This document shows, piece by piece, positions 48,561-57,168 of a DNA stretch of 64,000 nt; the stretch's first letter is position 1, and each line of letters begins with the position of its first letter. The notes beneath the pieces were generated by a model that ran no database searches, had not been told where the DNA came from, and saw nothing but the letters and a program-made list of their open reading frames with translations. The DNA is taken from positions 2,790,001 to 2,854,000 of the forward strand of contig NZ_AP012273.1 in assembly GCF_000828615.1 (NCBI RefSeq). The letters run 5' to 3'. A program made the position numbers and the translations under genes. This DNA is from Thiolapillus brandeum (lineage in GTDB: Bacteria; Pseudomonadota; Gammaproteobacteria; Chromatiales; Chromatiaceae).

Positions 48561-48911
48561 TTACATATCTACAGGCATGTAAAAAAATATGAAGCGGCCA
48601 TTCCCGATATCCACCTTGAGCCTGGCCCCATGATACAAACCATAATCCACATAGCCCGGAACCGCGCTGTTTGCATGGCATTCGCTGGCATGCCGGGGGG
48701 ATTCGAAATCCCGGTCCCGGTCATACCAGGATAGCAGCATGTGCTCACCCAGGCGCTCATCCGCCACGGCATTGGCCAACTTCATGGCCGCAAGGTAATC
48801 CGCGGGTGATGGCTTGGGAGACAACTCGACGATATCGACTCCGGAATAGTCCGGTTCCCGGGGAATGGAACAGGTCGGAGGATTGATCTTGTCTGGCTTG
48901 AAGTCAGTCAT
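48561..48911 (-). CDS. AF1514-like conserved protein
   Basis: A 116-aa soluble protein read from the ATG at 48911; the extended frame to 48992 is inside the CDGSH gene. Segments such as DYLAAMKLANAVADERLGEHMLLSWYDRDRDFESP (in parts), HASECHA and VPGYVDYGLYHGARLKVDIGNGRFIFFYM recall the AF1514 family of unknown function. This assignment is from memory of the pattern and is tentative. It overlaps the CDGSH gene by 8 bases, so the two are translationally linked. Confidence 0.65.
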   Translation of the reverse strand: MTDFKPDKINPPTCSIPREPDYSGVDIVELSPKPSPADYLAAMKLANAVADERLGEHMLLSWYDRDRDFESPRHASECHANSAVPGYVDYGLYHGARLKVDIGNGRFIFFYMPVDM

Positions 48912-49155
48912 CTTCCAGCAGGTGCTTGTGGGAACCATCGCAAAATGGCGGTTTCCTGGTGCGCTTGCAGGTGCAGAAATAATAGTCATCATCCTTGGGA
49001 GCGGTGAATGCTACCGGTTCAAACTCAGTATCTGCATGGGAGCCGTCGCAGAAAGGCTGCTTCTGGCTACGCCCACAGCTGCACCAATAAACCGTCTCAC
49101 CTTCCTTGAGAGTCACTATGGCGGGCTTGGTGCCCGCTACCAGAGGAATTGCCAA
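48904..49155 (-). CDS. double CDGSH iron-sulfur domain protein
   Basis: An 83-aa protein with two tandem CDGSH motifs, C-S-C-G-x5-PFCDGSH (about 25-39) and C-T-C-K-x5-PFCDGSH (about 61-75). Each should bind a [2Fe-2S] cluster through three cysteines and one histidine. Bacterial two-motif members are small and soluble and are thought to act in redox or iron-sulfur/ROS homeostasis. There is no signal peptide or membrane anchor. It overlaps the AF1514-like gene downstream. Confidence 0.93.
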   Translation of the reverse strand: MAIPLVAGTKPAIVTLKEGETVYWCSCGRSQKQPFCDGSHADTEFEPVAFTAPKDDDYYFCTCKRTRKPPFCDGSHKHLLEDD

Positions 49156-49244
49156 AGTATTGCTCCTGTTTGATTTTCAGGGGGTTGACCCCAATTTATT
49201 GAAAAGACATTTAATATTCTGTCAAATGAGCCTGGCAGCCGACT

Positions 49245-49275
49245 GTTGAAAAAGACCATAAAAGGCTTTTTCAAC
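49245..49275. terminator. terminator-like hairpin in the divergent CDGSH/htpX region
   Basis: GTTGAAAAAG (49245-49254) and CTTTTTCAAC (49266-49275) form a perfect 10-bp stem. It resembles a terminator hairpin but lies between divergent genes in a 255-base gap with no gene ending there. It might be a repeat remnant. The remaining gap is A+T-rich and holds the presumed htpX and CDGSH promoters. Confidence 0.45.
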
Positions 49276-49410
49276 ATGCTGCTAATTACTCAGTACGCTT
49301 TTTGAGAAAAGAAGTAAGTCATTCCTCGCTCCAGGCATGCTGAGTAGTTACCTAACCTTCTAGGTCAAACATATTACCGTTAAAACGACGACGCAACACG
49401 GAAATCAACC

Positions 49411-50286
49411 ATGCTTAGAATACTCTTGTTCCTTGGCACCAATGTCGCGATATTGGCAGTGCTCAGCATCACCATGCGCATTCTGGGCGTGGATGACATG
49501 CTGAACCACAATGGTGGCGGACTGAATCTCAACAGCCTGCTTATCATGTCCGCCATCATCGGCTTTGCCGGTTCCTTCATTTCTCTGTTCGCCTCCAAGT
49601 GGCTGGCGAAATCCAGCATGGGGGTCAAAGTCATCGACAGTCCGGTCAGTCCCACGGAACGCTGGCTGCTGCAAACCGTTGCCCGCCTGGCGCAACAAGC
49701 TGGCATCGAGATGCCGGAAGTGGGCATTTTCCCCAGCGCATCACCCAATGCCTTTGCCACCGGGTGGAACAAAAATGATGCCTTGGTAGCCGTTAGCATG
49801 GGGCTGTTGCAGAACATGAACAAGGACGAGATCGAGGCGGTGCTGGGCCACGAAATCAGCCATGTGGCCAATGGCGACATGGTGACCCTGACCCTGATCC
49901 AGGGAGTGGTCAACACTTTTGTGGTGTTCTTTTCCCGAATCATCGGACATATCGTGGATCGCACGGTATTCAACACCCGGGAAGGTTATGGTCCGGCTTA
50001 CTGGATCACTTCTCTCATCGCCCAGTTCGTACTCGGCATCCTGGCCATGATGATCGTTGCCTGGTTCTCCCGCTGGCGGGAATTCCGCGCTGATGCTGGC
50101 GGCGCCGCATTGGCGGGCCGGCAAAAAATGATCAGCGCCCTGCAACGCCTGGGGCAAACAAAACCCGAACCCTTACCGGACGAAATGGCGGCTTTTGGAA
50201 TTGCCGGGGGCGGTCTGCATGAACTGTTTGCCAGCCATCCGCCTCTGGAAAAGCGCATTCAGGCGCTGCAGGCAGCCGCGTCCTGA
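49411..50286 (+). CDS. htpX: membrane zinc metalloprotease HtpX
   Basis: A 291-aa inner-membrane protease of M48 type involved in membrane-protein quality control. The zinc motif is [11 protein letters not shown] (about 147-157) and the third ligand lies in the [14 protein letters not shown] region (about 222-235). Hydrophobic helices are at about 4-24, 35-55, 158-180 and 192-212. The length matches E. coli HtpX (293). It is a lone plus-strand gene, converging on rsfS. In many bacteria it is heat-shock or Cpx induced; I could not see such a box. Confidence 0.95.
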   Translation: MLRILLFLGTNVAILAVLSITMRILGVDDMLNHNGGGLNLNSLLIMSAIIGFAGSFISLFASKWLAKSSMGVKVIDSPVSPTERWLLQTVARLAQQAGIEMPEVGIFPSASPNAFATGWNKNDALVAVSMGLLQNMNKDEIEAVLGHEISHVANGDMVTLTLIQGVVNTFVVFFSRIIGHIVDRTVFNTREGYGPAYWITSLIAQFVLGILAMMIVAWFSRWREFRADAGGAALAGRQKMISALQRLGQTKPEPLPDEMAAFGIAGGGLHELFASHPPLEKRIQALQAAAS

Positions 50287-50289
50287 GCC

Positions 50290-50353
50290 TGAATCCATGA
50301 TTCATCGAGGCGCATCGCAGAAGTCCATGGATTCAGACCCGGATCTTTCCGGG
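50290..50353. terminator. pair of hairpins between convergent htpX and rsfS
   Basis: TGAATCCATG (50290-50299) pairs exactly with CATGGATTCA (50326-50335), and CCCGGA (50338-50343) pairs with TCCGGG (50348-50353). The location between convergent genes suggests a shared terminator or a repeat. There is no strong T run. Confidence 0.55.
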
Positions 50354-50366
50354 TAGCGGAAAAAGC

Positions 50367-50744
50367 TTACTGCCCGGGATTGTCCCGGCCCCGCTCCCGG
50401 GACAATTTTTCTGCCGCCTCGGAATCCACGGCCCAGAGTTTTTCCAACTGGTAGAAATCCCGCACCTTGGCCTGCATGATATGCACCACCACGCCATTGA
50501 GATCCACCAGGGCCCATTCACCTTCATTCAGGCCCTCAACCCCCAGGGGCGGCTCGCCTGCGAGCTTGGACTGAAAGGCAACCGCTTCAGCCGAGGATTT
50601 GACATGCCGGTCGGAAGTACCCGAGGCAATGACGAAATAGTCGGCAATACTGGTTTTGTCACGCACGTCCAGGACCACGATATCCGTAGCCTTGAGGTCT
50701 TCCAGCACATTCACGACCAGGTCGCGCAGTTCATCAATATCCAT
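50367..50744 (-). CDS. rsfS: ribosome silencing factor
   Basis: A 125-aa YbeB/RsfS protein that binds ribosomal protein L14 and blocks subunit joining in starvation. VNVLEDLKATDIVVLDVRDKTSIADYFVIASGTSDRHVKSSAE (read in parts, about 10-53), and WALVDLNGVVVHIMQAKVRDFYQLEKLW (about 80-107), are its signatures. It usually follows nadD, but here nothing precedes it on the same strand within the window except the epimerase gene 51 bases upstream, so the order is atypical. Confidence 0.95.
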   Translation of the reverse strand: MDIDELRDLVVNVLEDLKATDIVVLDVRDKTSIADYFVIASGTSDRHVKSSAEAVAFQSKLAGEPPLGVEGLNEGEWALVDLNGVVVHIMQAKVRDFYQLEKLWAVDSEAAEKLSRERGRDNPGQ

Positions 50745-50795
50745 AGATCAGGTTCGTTATTGAATACATATGCCCAATGATACCATCCAGAGAGA

Positions 50796-51680
50796 TCATT
50801 CAATGGCATCATTCTCAGGGAAACAGGTCCGCAGACCGCTGTCCAGGTCGGGATAACGGAGAGTCACCCCCAGTTCCCGCAACATGCGGCTGTTATCGAT
50901 ACGACGGGATTCCGCCAGATAGGAACGCATACCGGCAGACAGGCTGCTCTGTGCCTGGGCAAGATCGATAACCGGTGGCCGGGAAAGACCTGCAGCATCC
51001 GCTACGCAGTTGAAGTAATGAGCCATATTGTCAGGCTGGCCATCAGTGACATTGTAGATACTTCCACTTCGACCACGTTCCATGGCTGCCATGCAGACCT
51101 GCACCAGGTCATGGGCATGAATCCGGTTGGTCCAGGGCGCCTCATTCTCCCCCACCATAGGCTTGCCCTGGCGCAGACGCTCCAGAGGCAGTTTTCCGGG
51201 ACCATAGATGCCCGCCACCCGCAGGATCACCCATTCACCGTCGGTCTGTTCCCCCCATTGCTGCAACTGCTGCTCCGCGTCCAGGCGTCGGCGTGCGCGA
51301 TCCGCAACCGGAGCAGGTGGACGATGCTCATCCACCCATTCCCCCTGGCAATGGCCATAGACACCGGTGGTGCTGAGCAGCACCACCCGCCGTGGCTGGC
51401 CACTATCTTTCAAGGCCCTCAGAAAATGCTTCAGGCGCAAATCCACTACCCCGGATCGGGGTGGCGGCACCAGATACCACACCACAGCCCCTGCCGTGGG
51501 CCAGCCAATCTCCACCGGCTGATCCAGATCCCGCTGCAATCCAGGGATACCCTGCCTCTCCAGCTCACCCAGGCTTTCAGCACTGCGCACCAATCCCCGG
51601 GCCAGGCCTCCTGGCAACGCCATGGCAAGGCGCAAGCCGACATACCCACACCCCACGATCAGAGCCTTTTCGTTCCCCAT
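50796..51680 (-). CDS. NAD-dependent epimerase/dehydratase (YeeZ-like SDR)
   Basis: A 294-aa extended-SDR protein with the nucleotide motif ALIVGCGYVGLRLAMAL (5-21), the strand VVLLSTTGVYGHCQG (about 100-114) and the substrate-side RIHAHDLVQVCMAAME. The sequence resembles YeeZ-like putative epimerases, whose substrates are unknown. The start is the ATG at 51680 preceded by GTGGGA; the frame is open to 51719 but has no better site. It is divergent from the ferredoxin-reductase gene and precedes rsfS by 51 bases. Confidence 0.85.
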   Translation of the reverse strand: MGNEKALIVGCGYVGLRLAMALPGGLARGLVRSAESLGELERQGIPGLQRDLDQPVEIGWPTAGAVVWYLVPPPRSGVVDLRLKHFLRALKDSGQPRRVVLLSTTGVYGHCQGEWVDEHRPPAPVADRARRRLDAEQQLQQWGEQTDGEWVILRVAGIYGPGKLPLERLRQGKPMVGENEAPWTNRIHAHDLVQVCMAAMERGRSGSIYNVTDGQPDNMAHYFNCVADAAGLSRPPVIDLAQAQSSLSAGMRSYLAESRRIDNSRMLRELGVTLRYPDLDSGLRTCFPENDAIE

Positions 51681-51754
51681 TGTTCCCACGGTTTTAATAA
51701 ACGTCCAAATCAGCGACAATTGAAGCGATTTTACCCGAACTCAAGAAGAATCCC

Positions 51755-52756
51755 ATGAGCTTTACCGTCAAACTATCCCCCAGTGGCCACACCTTTGAAG
51801 TAGAGGAAGGTGAAACCATACTCGATGCCGCCATCCGCCAGGACATAGGCCTGCCCTATGGTTGCCGAAATGGTTTCTGTGGCGCCTGCATCGCCACTCA
51901 GCTCTCCGGTGAGATCGAGTATCCGGATGGGGAACCGGACAAGCTCCTGGACGCATCAGACGATGCCTGCCTGCCCTGCCAGGCCGTGCCCGCTTCTGAC
52001 GTGGAATTGAAAGTCAGGGAGATCCAGGCGGCAAAAGAGATAGAACCACGAATCATGCCGGTAAAAGTCGCCAAAATCGACCATCTTGCCGATGATGTAG
52101 TACGTCTGTATCTGAAACTGCCAGAAGAACAACGCCTGCAGTTCCTGGCCGGCCAATACCTGGATTTCATCCTTGAAGATGGCCGCCGCCGGGCTTTCTC
52201 CATTGCCAACGCCCCCCATGACGAGAAATACATCGAGTTGCACATCCGCCATGTGGATGGCGGCGTTTTCACCGACTGGGCCTTCACCCAGATGAAAGAG
52301 AAGACCATCCTGCGCATCGAGGCGCCCCTGGGTGGCTTCACCCTGAACGAGGACTCCGACCGCCCCATGCTGTTCATTGCCGGCGGCACGGGCTTTGCCC
52401 CGGTCAAGGCCCAGATCGAGCATGCCTTCCACAGTGGCATCACGCGCCCCATGGAACTGTACTGGGGAGTACGTGCTCAGGCAGACCTCTACCTTCCGGA
52501 TCTGCCCCGCCAATGGGAAAAGGAACATGACAACTTCCGCTTCATACCCGTGCTTTCCGAGCCGGATGCCGACTGGGAAGGCCGCACTGGCTGGGTGCAT
52601 GAGGCGGTACTGGAGGATCATGACAATCCGGCTGATTATGACATCTACATGGCGGGGCCGCCCGTGATGGTCAAGGCAGCAAGAGATACGCTAGTCGCCA
52701 AAGGCGTGCCCGAAGAACAGATGTATTACGACTCTTTCGAGTATGCCGCCGACTGA
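51755..52756 (+). CDS. 2Fe-2S ferredoxin / FAD-NAD reductase fusion (CDP-6-deoxy-glucoseen reductase-like)
   Basis: A 333-aa electron-transfer protein. An N-terminal plant-type [2Fe-2S] domain has PYGCRNGFCGACIATQLSG, with a fourth cysteine in ACLPCQA (about 67-73). A reductase domain follows, with FAD block RAFSIANAP (about 147-155) and NAD block IAGGTGFAPVKAQIE (about 207-221). Automated databases often name this family CDP-6-deoxy-delta-3,4-glucoseen reductase, but most members outside deoxysugar clusters serve unknown oxygenases or reductases. It borders the exopolysaccharide locus, so a deoxysugar role is possible but unproven. Confidence 0.88.
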   Translation: MSFTVKLSPSGHTFEVEEGETILDAAIRQDIGLPYGCRNGFCGACIATQLSGEIEYPDGEPDKLLDASDDACLPCQAVPASDVELKVREIQAAKEIEPRIMPVKVAKIDHLADDVVRLYLKLPEEQRLQFLAGQYLDFILEDGRRRAFSIANAPHDEKYIELHIRHVDGGVFTDWAFTQMKEKTILRIEAPLGGFTLNEDSDRPMLFIAGGTGFAPVKAQIEHAFHSGITRPMELYWGVRAQADLYLPDLPRQWEKEHDNFRFIPVLSEPDADWEGRTGWVHEAVLEDHDNPADYDIYMAGPPVMVKAARDTLVAKGVPEEQMYYDSFEYAAD

Positions 52757-52765
52757 CAGTATGTT

Positions 52766-52791
52766 GAAAAAGGCCCTCTGTGGCCTTTTCA
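52766..52791. terminator. bidirectional terminator between reductase and wcaJ-type gene
   Basis: GAAAAAGGCC (52766-52775) pairs with GGCCTTTTC (52782-52790) around CTCTGT. A- and T-rich arms allow termination in both directions. It sits between two convergent genes. Confidence 0.75.
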
Positions 52792-52812
52792 TCCCGGCGG
52801 TCAATAGCCGGA

Positions 52813-54225
52813 TCAATACGCCTTCTGGTGCACAAACCCCTTGAACAAGGTGATAAAAATAATTTTCAGGTCGAACCACAAAGACCAGTTCTCAATGTAG
52901 TACAGGTCATACTCGACCCGCTTTTCCATCTTGTCCAGAGTATCGGTCTCCCCTCGCCAACCATTGATCTGGGCCCAACCAGTGATACCGGGCTTGACCC
53001 GGTGGCGCTGCATATAGGCTTCCACCTGGTCCTTGTACATCTCGTTGTGCGCCAGGGCGTGGGGGCGTGGCCCGACAATGGACATGCGTCCCTGCAACAC
53101 ATTGAAGAATTGGGGCAGTTCATCCAGGCTGGTACGGCGTAAAAAGGCGCCAAAGGGCGTCACTCTGGGGTCATTCTTCTTCGCCTGGGTCACCTGGCCG
53201 TCTTTCTCTTCATGGATCTCCATGGTGCGAAACTTGTACACGGTAATGGGCTTGCCATCCCAGCCATGGCGTTTCTGCTTGAACAGCACCGGCCCCGGTG
53301 AACTCAACTTGACCCCGAGAGCAATGATCACCAGCAATGGACTGATCAGCAACAGGATAATGAAAGCCAGCACCCGGTCTTCCACAGCCTTGATCAATCG
53401 GTTGGCGCCTTCCATGGGAGAAGCGCGCAAATCCAGAACCGGCACACCGGCCACCTCGGTAATGGAATGATTGAGCAGGCGGAACCCAAAGATATCCGGT
53501 ACCAGGCGGATCTTTACCGTACTGTGACGCAGCAGTTGCAGAATCTCCTGCATACGCTTTTCCGCCCGCAGAGGTAAAGCCAGCCAGATCTCATCCACAT
53601 AATCTTTCCTGTTTTCCAGTTGGCGGCAACCTTTCTCGCATGAAATCACCGGAATGCCGCCAACTTCCTTACCCTGTAGTCCAGGGTCATCATCCCAGAA
53701 AGAAACCAGATCATATCCCACCCACTGGGCATCAAGCAGTTGGCGGGCGACGTTCCTCCCCAGAGTTCCCGCCCCCACCACCACAATATGCCGGTGATTC
53801 AAGCCTTGGCGGCGCATATAGTTGAACACGACCCTCACCACCACCCTCACCAGCACCAACCCCAACCAGGCGATCCCCACCCAGCTGGCCGCCCAATACC
53901 GGGAATAGAGCGCGCCACTCTTGGTGCCAAAGGCCAGCAGCACCATGATCAACACCACCACACCCCAGGCCAGAGTGGTCATCCAGATCTGCTGCCATAG
54001 GCCTTTTCCGCGCCAGGAGTGATACAGCTTGAACAAAGGCAGGATGATCGCAGCCAGCAAGGCGCCCAGCACCAGCGCCAGCTCGTAGCTGCTTGTCAGC
54101 TCCAGATGATCGAAGCGGATATAGAATGCCAGGACACCGCCAAACACAACGATGCACAGATCCAGCAATCTTGCTGCAAAAGAAAAAACGGGTGAATATT
54201 CCCTGATCAACCCTTGTTTAAACAT
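52813..54225 (-). CDS. undecaprenyl-phosphate sugar-1-phosphate transferase (WcaJ-type, polyprenol-P hexose-1-P)
   Basis: A 470-aa protein starting at the ATG at 54225 with a GGAG site; the frame extends upstream without such a site. The N-terminal half has four or five hydrophobic helices, then a Rossmann-like CoA-binding-type domain (HIVVVGAGTLGRNVARQL, about 165-182). The C-terminal catalytic domain has SSPGPVLFKQKRHGWDGK (about 318-335), YKFRTM, RRTSLDELPQFFNVL and GPRPHALAHNE, the bacterial sugar transferase signature. It starts exopolysaccharide repeat units on the lipid carrier. It matches the TIGR03023-type glucose transferases best. Confidence 0.92.
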   Translation of the reverse strand: MFKQGLIREYSPVFSFAARLLDLCIVVFGGVLAFYIRFDHLELTSSYELALVLGALLAAIILPLFKLYHSWRGKGLWQQIWMTTLAWGVVVLIMVLLAFGTKSGALYSRYWAASWVGIAWLGLVLVRVVVRVVFNYMRRQGLNHRHIVVVGAGTLGRNVARQLLDAQWVGYDLVSFWDDDPGLQGKEVGGIPVISCEKGCRQLENRKDYVDEIWLALPLRAEKRMQEILQLLRHSTVKIRLVPDIFGFRLLNHSITEVAGVPVLDLRASPMEGANRLIKAVEDRVLAFIILLLISPLLVIIALGVKLSSPGPVLFKQKRHGWDGKPITVYKFRTMEIHEEKDGQVTQAKKNDPRVTPFGAFLRRTSLDELPQFFNVLQGRMSIVGPRPHALAHNEMYKDQVEAYMQRHRVKPGITGWAQINGWRGETDTLDKMEKRVEYDLYYIENWSLWFDLKIIFITLFKGFVHQKAY

Positions 54226-54387
54226 GATTCTCCATTGGGATAGATGTAAAGCCCTTGCGCATGTTATCTTCTCAGACCACGCGCCTGCTGCCGGGATAGC
54301 GGCCGCCGACAGTAATTTTACTGTGTAAATGCCTGCTCCGATACATCGGAAAGCCCCTCTTCTTCCATTGGTGTAAACAGCAGGAAC
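54226..54387. promoter_or_regulatory. divergent intergenic region with a perfect 7-bp-arm palindrome
   Basis: The 162 bases between the divergent wcaJ-type gene and the membrane protein contain ACAGTAA-TT-TTACTGT (54309-54324), a dyad of the size of an operator, and a short dyad CCGAT-AC-ATCGG (about 54336-54348). Regulation of the exopolysaccharide genes from here is plausible. The binding protein is unknown. Confidence 0.45.
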
Positions 54388-55626
54388 ATGGACACACCTA
54401 TGGACAGTATGCCTCCAGGACAAAAACGCACTCCATGCGCCTTGCCGGCCATCGCAGCCCTGGCCATCAGCGCAATCACGCTCATCATGGGCTATGTCTT
54501 GTGGCACATGCCGGATACCACGGGCACGGACGGCCTCGCTCCCCTGGAGATTTCCGGCAGCGATATCATGTTCGACCCCCACCTGGGGAAGCGCCTTCCC
54601 CAGGGTGTTGAAGTACAGGCACCCGGAGCTGATCAGCAAAGCATACTACTGCTATCCCGCACCGGCTTTCAGGCAGAGCAATACCCGCTGCTCCACTACC
54701 GCATTGCCAACCGTTCACCCGGCCTGAAAATTGCCTTGTTCTGGCGCAGCAGTGCTACTCCTGAAACCACGCGCTTTGTGGATCTGCAGCAAAACCTGAC
54801 CGGACAAGGCATTCTCTCCCTGGAACACAACACCTGGTGGAAAGGAACCATCACTGATCTCGGGTTCAACATTCAGGGAGGACGCCCTGGTGATACGAGC
54901 ATCATCCGCGACCTGAAGTTTTCCCCGCCGGGAACCATAACCCTGCTTCAAACCATTCTTGCGGACTGGACCAGCGTAGAAGCCTGGAGCATGTCCTCCA
55001 TAAATTTTCTTTTCAACGCCAGCCCCCACTCACGCCTGTCTCCCGTTGTGGCCACTGCATGCTGGTTGGGGCTGGCCCTGCTCCTGTATGCCGGATGGAA
55101 CTTCAAACAGTATCACAGGCTCTTTCCACGCCCATGCCGCGGAGGCCTGCTCCTGTTGATCGCGATTCCCTGGCTCATGTTATACGCGCGCTGGCAACTC
55201 AACTACTGGACTCAGCTCAATGAGACGCGGCAACTGTATTCGGGAAAAACCCAGAACGAAAAACACCTGCTGGCGGAAGATGCTGTTATCTACCGCTATG
55301 CGCAACACCTGAAAAACCAGGTGCTGCCACAATCACCTGCCCGCATCATCATTCTGCGCAAGGCCTACCGGGATTACCTGCGTCTCAAACTTCAATACTA
55401 TCTGCTTCCCCATAACAGCTATAACTATGACAGTTTCCCTCAGGCAGACTATTTGCAGAACGGAGACTACCTGCTGATTCTGGGCGATATCCCCGGTCTG
55501 CAGTACAACCAGGCCAATAAACGACTTGAATGGACTCAGGGCCGGCACCTCAGGGCAAAGCTACTGGATGAATCCCCTCTTGGGCGCCTGTACCAGGTTG
55601 ATTCTTCCGGGGAGGATCAAGGATGA
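54388..55626 (+). CDS. integral membrane protein of unknown function, exopolysaccharide locus
   Basis: A 412-aa protein that I cannot assign. It has a helix at about 20-40 (LPAIAALAISAITLIMGYVLW), a long extracytoplasmic segment (about 41-225), then two further helices at about 225-243 and 253-271, and a soluble tail of about 140 residues with many tyrosines (YYLLPHNSYNYDS near 340). The topology suits a subunit that works with a membrane glycosyltransferase. It is coupled by a 4-base overlap to the next gene, a larger membrane protein, so the two likely act together. Confidence 0.7.
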   Translation: MDTPMDSMPPGQKRTPCALPAIAALAISAITLIMGYVLWHMPDTTGTDGLAPLEISGSDIMFDPHLGKRLPQGVEVQAPGADQQSILLLSRTGFQAEQYPLLHYRIANRSPGLKIALFWRSSATPETTRFVDLQQNLTGQGILSLEHNTWWKGTITDLGFNIQGGRPGDTSIIRDLKFSPPGTITLLQTILADWTSVEAWSMSSINFLFNASPHSRLSPVVATACWLGLALLLYAGWNFKQYHRLFPRPCRGGLLLLIAIPWLMLYARWQLNYWTQLNETRQLYSGKTQNEKHLLAEDAVIYRYAQHLKNQVLPQSPARIIILRKAYRDYLRLKLQYYLLPHNSYNYDSFPQADYLQNGDYLLILGDIPGLQYNQANKRLEWTQGRHLRAKLLDESPLGRLYQVDSSGEDQG

Positions 55627-57035
55627 CCGGACTGCTGCTGGCACTATGCCTGCCTCCCGCCCTGGGTATCGCCTGGCTATCCCGCTATTGGAAAAGCAGC
55701 CACTGGAGCGCCATTGCCGGTTATGGTTTCCTGTTGGGAATATTGGCAACCACCCTGCTGATGCAACTGTGGAATGCCCTGGGCCTGAAACTGGCGTTCT
55801 ATCCCATGGCCGCAATACTGGCGGCGCTTACCCTGTTGGCATTCTACAAGCGGCCTCTCCGCCAGGCATCCACACCCCCCCCTTCCACACCGGTGAAGAG
55901 CGTGGGGGGCAAATGGTTGTTCTGGCTGCTTGCGGGATTGCTGCTGCTTCAGTACGGCGGCATCCTGCTGGAGATCATCTGGCGGCCTCTGTATCCCTGG
56001 GATGCATGGATGAACTGGGCACCCAAGGCGCGGGTATGGTTTGAATTCAGGGAACTGGTTCCCTGGATCAGCAGGGCAGCGTGGCTGCACCTGGAGCCCG
56101 GAGAACTGGCCTATACCCTGGGCAACCCCAAGGCATCCCTCTACCCCCCATTGGTTCCCCTGGTACAGACCTGGATGGCATTGGGGCTGGGAGCATGGAA
56201 CGACAGCCTGATCAACCTGCCCTGGCTGCTCTGCAGCATCACCCTGGGGCTCGGGCTGTACGGCCAGGCCAGGAATCTGGGCAGTTCTCCCTTATCGGCT
56301 ATGCTAGTGACATTTGGCGTATTGAGCCTTCCGTATGTGAGTATTCACACGGCCCTGGCAGGTTATGCGGATCTGTGGCTCAGCACTTTTATCAGCCTGG
56401 GAGCCATCGCTTTTTTCCTCTGGACTCTGACCCGTGATCCCAGGCAACTGATCCTGGCAATACTCATGGCCATTGCCGCCACCCAGACCAAGGTGCCTGG
56501 TATCGCCTGGGTGGCAATGCTCATCCTTGCTTGGCTATTGAGCGTTGCACCACGTATCACCATCACCGGTATTCTTGGCGGCATCCTTGTTCTGTCCTAC
56601 CTGTGGATTTCGGGAGGCACGAGTATGGATATTCCCCTGCTGGGCAGGCTCGTTCTTTCCCCGGAACGAATCACCCTGCCGGGAATCGACTCATTCACCC
56701 TCGATTACCATCCCGTATGGAAAGCCTTTTGGCAGGCATGGTGGGTGCAGGGAAGCTGGCTGTTCTTTGGGTGGCTGTTTCCCCTGGTGCTGATCTATGC
56801 CATCTTCAGCAGAAGACTGTCGCCCAGGCTGTTGCCCGCAACGTTTCTCGTGGTGGAAGCGTTCCTGTTCCTGTTCATCACCTTCTTTTTCACCTACCAC
56901 TACGCTTCGGCTCTGGACGGTACGACTATCAACAGAGCCACCCTGCACATGGTCCCCATGCTGTTCTTCTACCTGCTGTTGCTATTCCAGCCAAAGGAAA
57001 CAGCAAACACGGCCCGGGAACACCTTCACCAGTAA
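55623..57035 (+). CDS. polytopic membrane protein, GT-C glycosyltransferase-like
   Basis: A 470-aa protein with about ten hydrophobic helices. It shows a loop YPWDAWMNWAPKARVWFEF (about 125-143) after the first helices, with an aspartate, as in GT-C enzymes that use lipid-linked sugars. PLVPLVQTWMALGLGAWND and TKVPGIAWVAMLIL are further features. I infer a GT-C (family 39-like) fold; no signature is decisive. It is coupled to the 54388 gene. The two may modify or assemble the exopolysaccharide. A hairpin TTCACCAGT/ACTGGTGAA (57025-57048) covers its stop. Confidence 0.65.
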   Translation: MTGLLLALCLPPALGIAWLSRYWKSSHWSAIAGYGFLLGILATTLLMQLWNALGLKLAFYPMAAILAALTLLAFYKRPLRQASTPPPSTPVKSVGGKWLFWLLAGLLLLQYGGILLEIIWRPLYPWDAWMNWAPKARVWFEFRELVPWISRAAWLHLEPGELAYTLGNPKASLYPPLVPLVQTWMALGLGAWNDSLINLPWLLCSITLGLGLYGQARNLGSSPLSAMLVTFGVLSLPYVSIHTALAGYADLWLSTFISLGAIAFFLWTLTRDPRQLILAILMAIAATQTKVPGIAWVAMLILAWLLSVAPRITITGILGGILVLSYLWISGGTSMDIPLLGRLVLSPERITLPGIDSFTLDYHPVWKAFWQAWWVQGSWLFFGWLFPLVLIYAIFSRRLSPRLLPATFLVVEAFLFLFITFFFTYHYASALDGTTINRATLHMVPMLFFYLLLLFQPKETANTAREHLHQ

Positions 57036-57125
57036 CAAGACTGGTGAAAAACGCTGTTTTTCGGCGGTCTGATTGCCCCACTGGGATGCGCGGCCATTTT
57101 CAATAGCTATGAGTTATTGATAAAA

Positions 57126-57148
57126 AAGGGAGCGCAATGCGCTCCCTT
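57126..57148. terminator. hairpin terminator between convergent genes
   Basis: AAGGGAGCGC (57126-57135), loop AAT, GCGCTCCCTT (57139-57148). It is preceded by AAAA and lies between the membrane protein gene and the SLH protease gene that run towards each other. Confidence 0.75.
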
Positions 57149-57168
57149 CAATTTGCTTTTTCAGGCGC

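Noticed and set aside
51755-52756. Firm assignment as a deoxysugar (glucoseen) reductase
   Set aside because: No partner dehydrase or CDP-sugar gene is present; this database name is often carried over without evidence.
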